From the IMG/VR virus record IMGVR_UViG_3300031963_008158, positions 51,662 to 115,661 of that record: a stretch of DNA of 64,000 bases, one strand, 5' to 3'. A program made the translations under genes and the position numbers. Below are positions 45,825-54,657 of the stretch, in pieces. The DNA is from a virus. The notes below the pieces were generated by a model. The model had not been told where the DNA came from, ran no database searches, and saw only the letters and a program-made list of their open reading frames with translations. The first letter of the stretch is position 1. The number at the start of each line of letters is the position of its first letter.

Positions 45825-46595
45825 ATGGAAAACAGTTCAACAAAAATTTCAGTAAATCGAAACGAGGTTAATCTGATGATTAATTTAACAGAAAGAACCT
45901 TAATTGACAATGTTAGTAATCGTGATGCCGTAAAATATCTAAAAGGTATTTTTGGTAATGTTGAAAGATTTAAAGGTAGATTGACAGACCAATTGAGAGA
46001 ACTTCACAAAAATGAAGACATTCCACAAGAAGATGTTAATAAATTTAAGTGTGATGATTTTATGGATGAAATTGAGAAAATTTTTGAAGAAGAAAGTCCA
46101 TTCACTTATGAAGAAGCCTTTAAGATAGAAACACGTGATTTTCAGGCACAAGTATTCGGGTCAATAAATGTTTCAGAAATGATTCAGAAACTTGGGTCTA
46201 ATCGAATTGCGACAGATGGTATTGAAGTAAAACACAAGAGATTTGATGAACATGGTAATTTGCTTGGAGTTGAAGACTATCATAATATTTATGAAGTTTA
46301 TGAAGTTTTGGGTGAAAAACTTGGTTTATCTGAAAACATTTATGCTCTTAAATGTTGGTGTACTTCAACAAACAAAGAACATTGGCTTTGGATTGAAGAC
46401 CAATATAAAGACAAACCACTTGAAGCGGTAGCATCAACATTCAGAATCCACAAAAACCTTATCCCTTATATTAAGGAACTTAAAAGGCAAGGTGATGTTT
46501 TGTTAGTTGAAATGAAAGAAGATGTTATGCCTGATGGTGAAATTGTACCCCTAACTGCGGAACAATATTTTGGATTATTAACATCACAATCCTAA
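45825..46595 (+). CDS. Hypothetical protein, 256 aa, DUF6745-like C-terminus
   Basis: N-terminal helical part, then KCWCTSTNKEHWLWIEDQYK and a C-terminal ASTFRIHKNLIPYIKELKRQ-GDVLLVEMKED...LTAEQYFGLLTSQS. The RQGDVLL...L[TS].xEY..LL..[QE]S pattern recurs in the gene at 48311 and is one I recall from Bacteroidota mobile elements. Function unknown. Confidence 0.6.
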   Translation: MENSSTKISVNRNEVNLMINLTERTLIDNVSNRDAVKYLKGIFGNVERFKGRLTDQLRELHKNEDIPQEDVNKFKCDDFMDEIEKIFEEESPFTYEEAFKIETRDFQAQVFGSINVSEMIQKLGSNRIATDGIEVKHKRFDEHGNLLGVEDYHNIYEVYEVLGEKLGLSENIYALKCWCTSTNKEHWLWIEDQYKDKPLEAVASTFRIHKNLIPYIKELKRQGDVLLVEMKEDVMPDGEIVPLTAEQYFGLLTSQS

Positions 46596-46639
46596 AAAGT
46601 AGTATATTTATCATAAACCATATAAATTTAGTAAGTAAG

Positions 46640-46876
46640 ATGAAAACAAATGCAATCGCTTTGGAAAAAAGCACAAACACTCACAATCTTGAATCAGATT
46701 CAAGAATTGAAGTTCAACCAATTACCGATTCTATTCTAAAGATTAGAACAAATGGTGAAACAATCGTTACGCATGGCGAACATGGTACACTAAAAGTTGA
46801 ATCTGCTAATGTAATTAAGTATGTTCAACAGGAAGTTAACCCTGTAACCAAAAAAATGCAAAACGCATTTGACTAA
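46640..46876 (+). CDS. Hypothetical protein, 78 aa
   Basis: MKTNAIALEKSTNTHNLESD, then beta-rich KIRTNGETIVTHGEHGTLKV, ending NPVTKKMQNAFD. The end resembles NPMKKTISQIWD of the gene at 57497, so the two may be related. TATATTTA at 46603 may be a weak promoter. Confidence 0.6.
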   Translation: MKTNAIALEKSTNTHNLESDSRIEVQPITDSILKIRTNGETIVTHGEHGTLKVESANVIKYVQQEVNPVTKKMQNAFD

Positions 46877-46896
46877 GCAAGGTTGAACCCTGTTTT

Positions 46897-46940
46897 AAAA
46901 TGGTGGTTATTTATTTATAAATAACCACCATTTTTTTTTG
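46897..46940 (+). terminator. Strong rho-independent terminator
   Basis: AAATGGTGGTTATTTAT and ATAAATAACCACCATTT form a perfect long stem with a tiny loop and then a T-run: the best terminator in the window. Confidence 0.9.
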
Positions 46941-46968
46941 TTTTTATGATAAAAATTCTTTAATTTTG
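46938..46968 (+). promoter_or_regulatory. Bacteroidota-type promoter
   Basis: TTG 46938-46940, spacer 20, TAATTTTG 46961-46968; ATG four bases later. It overlaps the T-run of the terminator. Confidence 0.7.
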
Positions 46969-46972
46969 TGTT

Positions 46973-47296
46973 ATGAAGACAAAAAATATAACACCATATA
47001 ATGATAAAGGTGAACGACATGGCTATTGGGAAGAATATTATTCTAATGGTCAATTATGGTGTAAAGGAAACTATGTATATGGTAACAGACATGGGTATTG
47101 GGAATGGTATAATCCTAATGGTCAATTATTGTCTAAAGGAAACTTCGTTAATGGTATAAAACATGGGTATTGGGAATACTATTGGAGTAGTGGTCAATTA
47201 AGGTATAAAGGAAACTATGTAGATGGTAAACGACATGGTTATTGGGTAGAATATGATGATAATGGTAAATTAATCAATAAAATATATTATATATGA
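46973..47296 (+). CDS. MORN_2-like repeat protein, 4 units
   Basis: Starts MKTKNITPYNDKGERHGYWE. Stand-alone copy with its own near-leaderless promoter. After its ATGA junction the next frame (MNSKNIWWNQ...) runs straight into a promoter cassette, so the following copy was lost there. Confidence 0.85.
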   Translation: MKTKNITPYNDKGERHGYWEEYYSNGQLWCKGNYVYGNRHGYWEWYNPNGQLLSKGNFVNGIKHGYWEYYWSSGQLRYKGNYVDGKRHGYWVEYDDNGKLINKIYYI

Positions 47297-47309
47297 ATTC
47301 AAAAAATAT

Positions 47310-47372
47310 TTGGTGGAATCAAATATTTGTTTTATCTTTGTTGCATTGTTTAACACTTTAAAAATAAAAAAA
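47310..47372 (+). promoter_or_regulatory. Promoter-leader cassette, TTTAAC type
   Basis: TTG 47310-47312, spacer 20, TATCTTTG 47333-47340, leader TTGCATTGTTTAACACTTTA. Confidence 0.75.
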
Positions 47373-47570
47373 ATGAATATTGAATCAAAAGTCGTTTTAA
47401 TTGTTTTTGGTAACATTGATTTTGAAGATGATGTTGCCACAATATATCGAGTTGATAATTGCATGATGATTCCACAATCAGAAATTGACACAATAGTTGA
47501 AAGTTTAGTTAATTATTATGATGGTTACATTATTCCACAATTATATAGTGGAAAAATAATTGTGGAATAA
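47373..47570 (+). CDS. Hypothetical protein, 65 aa
   Basis: ATG 47373 (MNIESKVVLIVFGNIDFEDD); beta-rich and acidic; unknown. The longer in-frame start lies inside the promoter and is rejected. Confidence 0.6.
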   Translation: MNIESKVVLIVFGNIDFEDDVATIYRVDNCMMIPQSEIDTIVESLVNYYDGYIIPQLYSGKIIVE

Positions 47571-47583
47571 TGAATAAAAATAT

Positions 47584-47645
47584 TTGGTGGAATCAAATAT
47601 TTGTTTTACCTTTGTTGCATTGTTTAACAGTTTAAAAATAAAAAA
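47584..47645 (+). promoter_or_regulatory. Promoter-leader cassette, TTTAAC type
   Basis: TTG 47584-47586, spacer 20, TACCTTTG 47607-47614, leader TTGCATTGTTTAACAGTTTA. Confidence 0.75.
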
Positions 47646-48290
47646 ATGAAAAAAATGGAAATTCAAGAAGCAGTAAGTCTTTGGAAAGAACTTAATGTTC
47701 ATCATTGTAATTGCACTTTTTATTGTGGTGGTGATGCTATGGGTGATACAGATTTTACCTTATTTGACGCAGAAGATAATACGATTCATTCAGATGAATT
47801 AATCGGGTATCTTGATAATGAAATGTATAACCGAGTTGATTTTTATGTTAATTCAGATGGTCATTACATTGGTGAATCAGGAACGGTTAATATTGAATTA
47901 AATGAAGATGGTGATGATTTTTATTTTATGAAATCAGCAGAAGCAGAATTTAATGAATCAATTGAATCTCAATGCATAATAGCATTATCAGATGATGAAA
48001 TAAAATTTATTTCAGAAAATGTATCGAGTATTTTTGGTGGTCATGATGAAAGAACAACTCTTTTCTACAAAAAAGATTTTATCTTAACTGATGAAAAAGT
48101 AAAATTAATTGAATCAATAATTGAAAAAATTGAAGAAACAACATCTAACTTTGAACCTGAAATATATGATGGTCAATTGGAAGAATGGTATAGGTTCAAT
48201 GCAGGGGATGATAATGAAATTATTATAAATGGTAATGATATTAAATTATTCATCCAAAACAAATACACTACTTTTAGAGATTCTGAATAA
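47646..48290 (+). CDS. Conserved-looking hypothetical protein, 214 aa
   Basis: FYCGGDAMGDTDFTLFD, then a YNRVDFYVNSDGHYIGESG segment; a pattern I recall (DUF6878-like) from Bacteroidota plasmids and phages. Acidic throughout. First of a two-gene unit with 48311. Confidence 0.6.
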   Translation: MKKMEIQEAVSLWKELNVHHCNCTFYCGGDAMGDTDFTLFDAEDNTIHSDELIGYLDNEMYNRVDFYVNSDGHYIGESGTVNIELNEDGDDFYFMKSAEAEFNESIESQCIIALSDDEIKFISENVSSIFGGHDERTTLFYKKDFILTDEKVKLIESIIEKIEETTSNFEPEIYDGQLEEWYRFNAGDDNEIIINGNDIKLFIQNKYTTFRDSE

Positions 48291-48310
48291 CAAACAAAAA
48301 ATAAAAACAT

Positions 48311-49006
48311 ATGAAAATCATAATTCAAAACATCGAGTTTGACTATAACATTGGTTGTGGTTTGTTAAAACTAAAATACAATGAATGTCCTTTTCCCGAA
48401 CTATCTGATAGTTGGGATGATATTAAACCACTTTCATTTAAAGAAATTGCTGAATTTAATAATCTTGAACAAAGGAGAGTTGGTATTCTATGTTTAGGAC
48501 TTGAAAGATTGGTTAAAGAAGTTAATCCTATTTTAATTAATGAAAAAACCATAACAAAAACAACAAATTGGGTTGGTGATGATGGTGAGTTAATTAAAAA
48601 AGATTACCGAGATAGTTATGAATTATTTAAAGTTTCTTCAGAATACTTTAATAAAAATTTAGATGATAACCAAAGACAAATGGGGTCAGTATATTTTGTT
48701 AAGTGCAAAGATACATCAACAAATAGAGAATATTTTATTTGGGTGGATATATTAAGTGTTTATCAGACAAATTTTGATACTAAATCTATTTGGCGTATGA
48801 CAACAGAACAAGTTGAAAATAAAATAAATGCTTTGATGGCAATAGCATGGACAATACAAACAAATATTGCTAAAGGTAAAATAAGTAAAATAATCAGACA
48901 AGGTGATTGTGTTTTGATTAAACCAAAATCAGATTTTTTGCCTTTGGATAATCCAAGACATTTGACTGAAAAAGAATATCTAAAGTTATTGGTTGCTGAA
49001 AGTTAA
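48311..49006 (+). CDS. Hypothetical protein, 231 aa, C-terminus shared with gene at 45825
   Basis: MKIIIQNIEFDYNIGCGLLK start; FVKCKDTSTNREYFIWVDI and a C-terminal ISKIIRQGDCVLIKPKSDFLP ending LTEKEYLKLLVAES, parallel to the gene at 45825. Unknown function. Confidence 0.6.
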   Translation: MKIIIQNIEFDYNIGCGLLKLKYNECPFPELSDSWDDIKPLSFKEIAEFNNLEQRRVGILCLGLERLVKEVNPILINEKTITKTTNWVGDDGELIKKDYRDSYELFKVSSEYFNKNLDDNQRQMGSVYFVKCKDTSTNREYFIWVDILSVYQTNFDTKSIWRMTTEQVENKINALMAIAWTIQTNIAKGKISKIIRQGDCVLIKPKSDFLPLDNPRHLTEKEYLKLLVAES

Positions 49007-49015
49007 AAAAAATAT

Positions 49016-49080
49016 TTGGTGGAATCAATTATTTGTTTTACCTTTGTTGTATTGTTTAACACTTTAAAAGAAAAAAAGAA
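49016..49080 (+). promoter_or_regulatory. Promoter-leader cassette, TTTAAC type
   Basis: TTG 49016-49018, spacer 20, TACCTTTG 49039-49046, leader TTGTATTGTTTAACACTTTA. Confidence 0.75.
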
Positions 49081-49410
49081 ATGAAAATCGAAAAAGAAGT
49101 TTTGTTCAGGTCAAATGCGTATGATGAATCAGCCGATATTAAAATCGTTTCAATTGATTTATCTGATGAAACAATTAGTGCTATCAAAAAAGCACAAGAG
49201 ATTATCAAAACTACCCCTATCTCTATTGAAAGTATAAAAATAAAACTAAATGATAGTTATGAATACATTAATTGGGAAAGTGATAAAACAAGTGAATGGA
49301 ATGATGATGGTGGTTATTTGTTGGTGTATAAACATGCTGTTTATTTTTATGCTCAATGCAAATATGATTCATCATCACAAATTGAAACCGAAGAATTAAA
49401 AATTAATTAA
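49081..49410 (+). CDS. Hypothetical protein, 109 aa
   Basis: MKIEKEVLFRSNAYDESADI, beta-rich, with a YINWESDKTSEWNDDGGYLLVY stretch cut by many acidic residues. Unknown. Confidence 0.6.
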   Translation: MKIEKEVLFRSNAYDESADIKIVSIDLSDETISAIKKAQEIIKTTPISIESIKIKLNDSYEYINWESDKTSEWNDDGGYLLVYKHAVYFYAQCKYDSSSQIETEELKIN

Positions 49411-49419
49411 AATAAACAC

Positions 49420-49803
49420 ATGAAAAGTTTAATCATAATTTTGTGTATGTTAAGTAGTTTAATAGCACAAACAAAAAGAAATTTTAAAAATGTTGTTATC
49501 GAAACTGATAATAAATTAATGTTCATTAATTGGGTTAGAACTGATACATCATTATCAATTTATGAAACGGTTGTGGATAAAAAAAAACCTGATAAACCAA
49601 TTGAAAATTATTGGTGGGCAAAAAAAGAAAAAGGATTTTGGTTCACTAATTTACCAAAGGACATGGATGTTTATATAAAAAATTCTCAAACAAAAGATGA
49701 TATAAGTTGGATGAATTTGCCAAATGTATCTAAAGAAACTATGAGTATCGGATTTAATTATGATTTAATATTCAAAAAATTTAGTTATTGGATTGATGAT
49801 TAA
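49420..49803 (+). CDS. Probable secreted protein, 127 aa
   Basis: MKSLIIILCMLSSLIAQT is a plausible Sec signal peptide (cleavage after Ala-Gln), followed by a beta-rich domain with several Trp (FINWVRTD, YWWAKKEKGFWFTNL). Would be exported by the host. No family recognised. Confidence 0.6.
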   Translation: MKSLIIILCMLSSLIAQTKRNFKNVVIETDNKLMFINWVRTDTSLSIYETVVDKKKPDKPIENYWWAKKEKGFWFTNLPKDMDVYIKNSQTKDDISWMNLPNVSKETMSIGFNYDLIFKKFSYWIDD

Positions 49804-49822
49804 AAAAAAAATAAAGAAATAT

Positions 49823-49879
49823 TTGGTGAACCCAAATATTTTTTTTTATTTTTGTGGTATCAATTAAATTAATAAAAAC
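49823..49879 (+). promoter_or_regulatory. Bacteroidota-type promoter
   Basis: TTG 49823-49825, spacer 21, TATTTTTG 49847-49854; 25-base leader to ATG 49880. Confidence 0.65.
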
Positions 49880-50110
49880 ATGGAAAAGAAAAGAAACCTA
49901 ATCATTAATCAAATAAAGTTGATGGATGATGTAAGAAGTGATGCTAAAATCAACATTGTAACTTGTGGTAATTGTGGTACGGTATTGTTACATAAACTTA
50001 GTGATGAACAAATTCATTGTTTTGATTGTGATAGAGTGTTGGATGTATCTGATTGCCCTGATTTATATTATGTGGGGATTGAGAATAACCAAGAATATAA
50101 CCCATCTTAA
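49880..50110 (+). CDS. Zinc-ribbon protein, 76 aa
   Basis: VTCGNCGTVLLHKLSDEQIH then CFDC: two CxxC pairs forming a zinc ribbon, with an acidic tail. Common small Bacteroidota accessory type; unknown role. The next MORN run begins five bases after its stop. Confidence 0.7.
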   Translation: MEKKRNLIINQIKLMDDVRSDAKINIVTCGNCGTVLLHKLSDEQIHCFDCDRVLDVSDCPDLYYVGIENNQEYNPS

Positions 50111-50115
50111 TTAAA

Positions 50116-50724
50116 ATGGCAATAAATATAACACCTTATAATGACCAAGGTGAAGCACATGGTTATTGGGAATACTATTATTCTAATGGTCAATTAGAAT
50201 ATAAAGGGAACTATGTTAATGGTAACAAACATGGTTATTGGGAATCCTATTATTCTAATGGTCAATTAGAATATAAAGGGAACTATGTTAATGGTAACAA
50301 ACATGGTTATTGGGAATCCTATTATTCTAATGGTAAATTAATATATAAAGGAAACTATGTAAATGGTAAAGCACATGGGTATTGGGAACGATATTGTGAT
50401 AATGGTCAATTAAAGTATAAAGGAAACTATCTTAATGATAAACGACATGGTTATTGGGAATCCTATTTTTCTAATGGTAAATTACATTATAAAGGAAACT
50501 ATGTAGATGGTAAACAACATGGTTATTGGGAAGCCTATTATGATAATGGTCAATTAAATTATAAAGGAAACTATCTTAATGATAAACGACATGGTTATTG
50601 GGAATACTATTATAGTAATGGTAAATTATGGTGTAAAGGAAACTTTGTTAATGGTAATGAACATGCTTATTGGGTATGGTATTATGAGAATAGTCAATTA
50701 GAAGAAAAAATATATTATATATGA
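50116..50724 (+). CDS. MORN_2-like repeat protein, 8 units
   Basis: Starts MAINITPYNDQGEAHGYWEY. Units 1-3 include an exact tandem copy (HGYWESYYSNGQLEYKGN, twice). Last full unit reads HAYWVWYYENSQLEEKIYYI. Among the longest in the array. Confidence 0.85.
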   Translation: MAINITPYNDQGEAHGYWEYYYSNGQLEYKGNYVNGNKHGYWESYYSNGQLEYKGNYVNGNKHGYWESYYSNGKLIYKGNYVNGKAHGYWERYCDNGQLKYKGNYLNDKRHGYWESYFSNGKLHYKGNYVDGKQHGYWEAYYDNGQLNYKGNYLNDKRHGYWEYYYSNGKLWCKGNFVNGNEHAYWVWYYENSQLEEKIYYI

Positions 50725-51116
50725 ATTCAAAAAATATAACACCTTATAATGATAAAGGTGAAAAACATGGTTATTGGGAATACTATTATTATGATGGTCA
50801 ATTACATTCTAAAGGAAACTATGTTAATGGTAAACCACATGGTTATTTGGAAGTATATTATCGTAATGGTCAATTAAATTTTAAAGGCTACTATGTAGAT
50901 GGTAAACGACATGGTTATTGGGAAAGATATTATCCTAATGGTAAATTAAATTATAAAGGAAACTATCTTAATGATAAACGACATGGTTATTGGGAATACT
51001 ATTATAGTAATGGTAAATTATGGTGTAAAGGAAATTATGTTAATGGTAAACAACATGGTTATTGGGTATGGTATTATGAGAATAGTCAATTAGAAGAAAA
51101 AATATATTATATATGA
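50721..51116 (+). CDS. MORN_2-like repeat protein, 5 units
   Basis: Starts MNSKNITPYNDKGEKHGYWE; its last ~50 residues copy the end of the previous gene (LNDKRHGYWEYYYSNGKLWC...WVWYYENSQLEEK). ATGA-coupled. Confidence 0.85.
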   Translation: MNSKNITPYNDKGEKHGYWEYYYYDGQLHSKGNYVNGKPHGYLEVYYRNGQLNFKGYYVDGKRHGYWERYYPNGKLNYKGNYLNDKRHGYWEYYYSNGKLWCKGNYVNGKQHGYWVWYYENSQLEEKIYYI

Positions 51117-51364
51117 ATTCAAAAAATATAACACCTTATAATGATAAAGGTGAACCACATGGTTATTGGGAAGTATATTATTTTAATGGTAAATTAATGT
51201 TTAAAGGAAACTATCTTAATGGTAAAGAACATGGTTATTGGGAACGATATTGTGATAATGGTCAATTATGGTATAAAGGAAACTATGTTAATGGTAACCC
51301 ACATGGTTATTGGGAATACTATTATGATAATGGTAAATTAATCAATAAAATATATTATATATGA
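51113..51364 (+). CDS. MORN_2-like repeat protein, 3 units
   Basis: Starts MNSKNITPYNDKGEPHGYWE; units 2-3 (HGYWERYCDNGQLWYKGN) match the tailed gene at 45432. Ends LINKIYYI. Confidence 0.85.
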   Translation: MNSKNITPYNDKGEPHGYWEVYYFNGKLMFKGNYLNGKEHGYWERYCDNGQLWYKGNYVNGNPHGYWEYYYDNGKLINKIYYI

Positions 51365-51612
51365 AGACAAAAGATATACAACCTATTAATGAGAAAGGTG
51401 AACGACATGGTTATTGGGAATACTATTATTATAATGGGCAATTATGGTATAAAGGAAACTTTGTAGATGGTTATGAACATGGGTATTGGGAACACTATCA
51501 TTATAATGGTCAATTATGGTTTAAAGGAAACTATGTAGATGGTAACAGACATGGTTATTGGGAAGAATATTATCCTAATGGTCAATTAAAATCTAAAATA
51601 TATTATATATGA
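51361..51612 (+). CDS. MORN_2-like repeat protein, 3 units
   Basis: Starts MKTKDIQPINEKGERHGYWE; variant joints VDGYEHG and VDGNRHG. ATGA-coupled. Confidence 0.85.
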   Translation: MKTKDIQPINEKGERHGYWEYYYYNGQLWYKGNFVDGYEHGYWEHYHYNGQLWFKGNYVDGNRHGYWEEYYPNGQLKSKIYYI

Positions 51613-51875
51613 ATTCAAAAGATATAAAACCTCGTAACGAAAAAGGTGAAGCACATGGTTATTGGGAATCCTATTTCCCTAATGGTCAATTAATGTATAA
51701 AGGAAACTATCTTAATGGTAAAAAACATGGTTATTGGGAAGACTATTATGATAATGGTAAATTAGAATTTAAAGGAAACTATGTTAATGGTGAACCACAT
51801 AGTTATTGGGAATACTATTGGTATAGTGGTGAATTAGAATCTAAAATATATTATATATTAAAACAAAAGATATAA
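51609..51875 (+). CDS. MORN_2-like repeat protein, 3 units, read past its normal stop
   Basis: Starts MNSKDIKPRNEKGEAHGYWE. The usual ATATATGA junction is ATATATTA here, so the stop is lost and five extra residues (LKQKI) are added before TAA. One unit has HSYWE. Confidence 0.8.
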   Translation: MNSKDIKPRNEKGEAHGYWESYFPNGQLMYKGNYLNGKKHGYWEDYYDNGKLEFKGNYVNGEPHSYWEYYWYSGELESKIYYILKQKI

Positions 51876-52033
51876 AACCTCGTAACGAAAAAGGTGAACC
51901 ACATGGTTATTGGGAATACTATTATGATAATGGTCAATTATGGTGTAAAGGAAACTATGTAGATAATAGAAGACATGGTTATTGGGAATGGTATCATGAT
52001 AATGCTGAATTAATAAAAATATATTACATATGA
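51857..52033 (+). pseudogene. MORN_2-like gene with lost start codon, 2 units
   Basis: The same G-to-T change that removed the upstream stop turned this gene's ATG into ATT (51857). The rest (KTKDIKPRNEKGEPHGYWEY...) is intact to the YYI stop, so it is either silent or initiates rarely at ATT. Last unit has the variant DNAELIKIYYI. Confidence 0.7.
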
Positions 52034-52104
52034 AGACAAAAGATATAATATGTTTTAATTAAAATAAACAAGAATATGGTTATTTAGAATCATTTTAAAT
52101 TAAT
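52030..52104 (+). pseudogene. Decayed MORN_2-like remnant
   Basis: MKTKDIICFN then TAA; shortly after, NKQEYGYLES remains recognisable before another stop. A copy eroded by point changes and deletion. Confidence 0.5.
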
Positions 52105-52146
52105 AAAAAATTTTTTTTTATTAATCTTATTTTCTATTTTTACCAC

Positions 52147-52596
52147 ATGAAAACATTAAAACACTATCTAAAAATAGCCACTAAAGATGTGAAAAACATA
52201 AATAATGGTGGTTGTGGTTTTTTCGCCAAACATTTTGGTGAAAAACTTAGTTTATTAGGTTATAAAGTTAAATACATTATGCTAACACATAACAAAGAAT
52301 GTGTTGATGATATTAAAAAGTCAATCGTAAAAAGAGATACATTGGGTGTCTTAAACTCAAGTTGGACACATATTTTATTATTAGTTGATAATAAATTTTA
52401 TGTGGATTCTAAAGGTATATATGATACCTTAGAAGACATTAATGATAGAGATTGCTCTGAAAGATACGAAATAGAAATAAATCTATTCATCTTAGATAAT
52501 ATGTTAAAACCTAAATATATTTTAAGATGGAATCCTGTATTCGATAGAGTAAATGATTTGAAAAAATTAATTAAAAATATAAATTCAATTAACTAA
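52147..52596 (+). CDS. Cysteine-peptidase/transglutaminase-like protein, 149 aa
   Basis: NGGCGFFAKHFGEKLSLLGY, then SSWTHILLLVDNKFYVDSKG give a possible Cys-His-Asp triad in papain/transglutaminase order. Short and without signal peptide. The call rests on that spacing only. It lies between MORN runs with no obvious promoter of the strong type. Confidence 0.5.
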   Translation: MKTLKHYLKIATKDVKNINNGGCGFFAKHFGEKLSLLGYKVKYIMLTHNKECVDDIKKSIVKRDTLGVLNSSWTHILLLVDNKFYVDSKGIYDTLEDINDRDCSERYEIEINLFILDNMLKPKYILRWNPVFDRVNDLKKLIKNINSIN

Positions 52597-52609
52597 AAAC
52601 ACATAACTC

Positions 52610-53164
52610 ATGAAAATTTATAAATTTAATAAAAAAAATCTAACTTTTGAAAAAGTTAAAACAATACATATTGTCTTTTATTTAAAGATAATAATCGTAG
52701 TATCTTGTTTAATTGGGTTTATTTCTAATTACTATTTTGGTAAAAATATTAGTAATGAACTTATGGCAATAGTAATTAATAATGAAGATAATGATAAATT
52801 TACTTTAACCAAATTTAAAGAATATTTGAAAGAATTGAATATTAAAAACCAACATATCGTAATTGCTCAAGCAATACTCGAAACAAATAACTTTAATAGT
52901 AACATCTTTATCGAAAATAATAATTTATTTGGTATGAAAGTCGCAACACAAAGACCAACAACAAATAAAGGTGAAAATAATAATCATGCCTATTATGATA
53001 CTTGGAGAGAAAGTGTTCAAGATTATGCTTTCTATTCAGCAACTTACTTAAATAAATTAAAAACAGAAGATGATTATTTTGAATTCCTAAGCCAATATTA
53101 CGCTGAAGATACAAATTATGTTAATAAATTAAAAAACATAATAGAAAAAAGAAAATTAAAATGA
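52610..53164 (+). CDS. Membrane-anchored glucosaminidase-family protein
   Basis: A single hydrophobic helix (VFYLKIIIVVSCLIGFIS, ~27-44) then a glucosaminidase (PF01832-like) domain: HIVIAQAILETNNFNSN with the catalytic Glu, NNNLFGMK, YDTWRESVQDYAFY and SATYLNKL. It would cut glycan strands of peptidoglycan from the membrane face. It may complement the M15 endolysin or act in entry. ATGA-coupled to the next MORN run. Confidence 0.82.
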   Translation: MKIYKFNKKNLTFEKVKTIHIVFYLKIIIVVSCLIGFISNYYFGKNISNELMAIVINNEDNDKFTLTKFKEYLKELNIKNQHIVIAQAILETNNFNSNIFIENNNLFGMKVATQRPTTNKGENNNHAYYDTWRESVQDYAFYSATYLNKLKTEDDYFEFLSQYYAEDTNYVNKLKNIIEKRKLK

Positions 53165-53484
53165 TTTCAAAAGATATAACACCTATTAACGAAAAAGGTG
53201 AAGAACATGGTTATTGGGAAGTCTATTATGATAATGGTCAATTAAGGTATAAAGGAAACTATCTTAATGGTAAACTACATGGTTCATGGGAATACTATTA
53301 TCTTAATGGTAAATTAGATTTTAAAGGAAACTTCGTTAATGGTAAACAACATGGTTATTGGGAATACTATTGTGGTAATGGTCAATTAGATTATAAAGGG
53401 AACTATGTTAATGGTAAGAAACATGGTTATTGGGAATACTATTGGTCTGATGGTGAATTAAAAGAAAAAATATATTATATATGA
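53161..53484 (+). CDS. MORN_2-like repeat protein, 4 units
   Basis: Starts MISKDITPINEKGEEHGYWE, fused by ATGA to the glucosaminidase gene, so that gene and this run share a transcript. Confidence 0.85.
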   Translation: MISKDITPINEKGEEHGYWEVYYDNGQLRYKGNYLNGKLHGSWEYYYLNGKLDFKGNFVNGKQHGYWEYYCGNGQLDYKGNYVNGKKHGYWEYYWSDGELKEKIYYI

Positions 53485-54089
53485 AAAAAGATATAACACC
53501 TCGTAATGACCAAGGTCAACCTCATGGTTATTGGGAATTCTATCATTCTAATGGTCAATTACATTCTAAAGGAAACTATGTTAATGGTAAACTTCATGGT
53601 TATCGGGAAGAATATCATTCTAATGGTCAATTAATGTTAAAAGGAAACTATGTTAATGGTATAAAACATGGTTATTGGGTATGGTATTATTCTAATGGTG
53701 AATTAAATTTTAAAGGAAACTATGTTAATGGTATAAAACATGGTTATTGGGAAGACTATAATTCTAATGGTAAATTATATTCTAAAGGAAACTATGTTGA
53801 TGGTAGAGAACATGGTTATTGGGAATCCTATCATTCTAATGGTAAATTATGTTATAAAGCAAACTATGTTAATGGTAACAGACATGGTTCATGGGAATCC
53901 TATTATTCTAATGGTCAATTATATTCTAAAGGAAAATATGTTAATGGTAAATTTCATGGTTATTGGGAATATTATCATACTGATGGTCAATTAGAATATA
54001 CAGGAAACTATGTTAATGGTAAAGCACATGGTTATTTTGAATACTATTATAGTAATGGTCAATTAAAAGAAAAAATATATTACATATGA
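53481..54089 (+). CDS. MORN_2-like repeat protein, 8 units
   Basis: Starts MKKDITPRNDQGQPHGYWEF. Degenerate variants HGYREEY, MLKGNYV and LEYTGNYV occur, showing point drift in some units. Confidence 0.85.
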   Translation: MKKDITPRNDQGQPHGYWEFYHSNGQLHSKGNYVNGKLHGYREEYHSNGQLMLKGNYVNGIKHGYWVWYYSNGELNFKGNYVNGIKHGYWEDYNSNGKLYSKGNYVDGREHGYWESYHSNGKLCYKANYVNGNRHGSWESYYSNGQLYSKGKYVNGKFHGYWEYYHTDGQLEYTGNYVNGKAHGYFEYYYSNGQLKEKIYYI

Positions 54090-54409
54090 ATTCAACAAAT
54101 ATAACACCATATAATGAAAAAGGTGAACCACATGGTTATTGGGAATACTATTATTCTAATGGTGAATTATCTTATAAAGGAAACTATGTTAATGGTGAAC
54201 AACATGGTTATTGGGAATCCTATTATTCTAATGGTCAATTAAAATATAAAGGAAATTTTGTTAATGGTAAACAACATGGTTATTGGGAATGGTATTATTC
54301 TAATGGTAAATTATGTTATAAAGGAAACTTTGTTAATGGTAAACAACATGGTTATTGGGAAGAATATGATTATAATGGTCAATTAAAAGAAAAAACATAT
54401 TACATATGA
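54086..54409 (+). CDS. MORN_2-like repeat protein, 4 units
   Basis: Starts MNSTNITPYNEKGEPHGYWE; end EEYDYNGQLKEKTYYI matches the gene at 40157 in part. ATGA-coupled. Confidence 0.85.
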   Translation: MNSTNITPYNEKGEPHGYWEYYYSNGELSYKGNYVNGEQHGYWESYYSNGQLKYKGNFVNGKQHGYWEWYYSNGKLCYKGNFVNGKQHGYWEEYDYNGQLKEKTYYI

Positions 54410-54657
54410 ATTCAAAAGATATAACACCTCGTAATGACAAAGATGAAGCACATGGTTATTGGGAACGATATTGGTATAATGGTCAATTATGGTATAACGG
54501 AAACTATGTTAATGGTGAACAACATGGTTATTTTGAATTCTATTATTATAATGGTCAATTAATGTATAAAGGAAATTATCTTAATGGTAAAAAACATGGT
54601 TATTGGGAAGACTATTATGATAATGGTCAATTAAAAGAAAAAACATATTACATATGA
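54406..54657 (+). CDS. MORN_2-like repeat protein, 3 units
   Basis: Starts MNSKDITPRNDKDEAHGYWE; one unit has YNGNYVNG where YKGNYVNG is usual. Unit 3 joint LNGKKHGYWEDYYDNG matches 51609. Confidence 0.85.
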   Translation: MNSKDITPRNDKDEAHGYWERYWYNGQLWYNGNYVNGEQHGYFEFYYYNGQLMYKGNYLNGKKHGYWEDYYDNGQLKEKTYYI

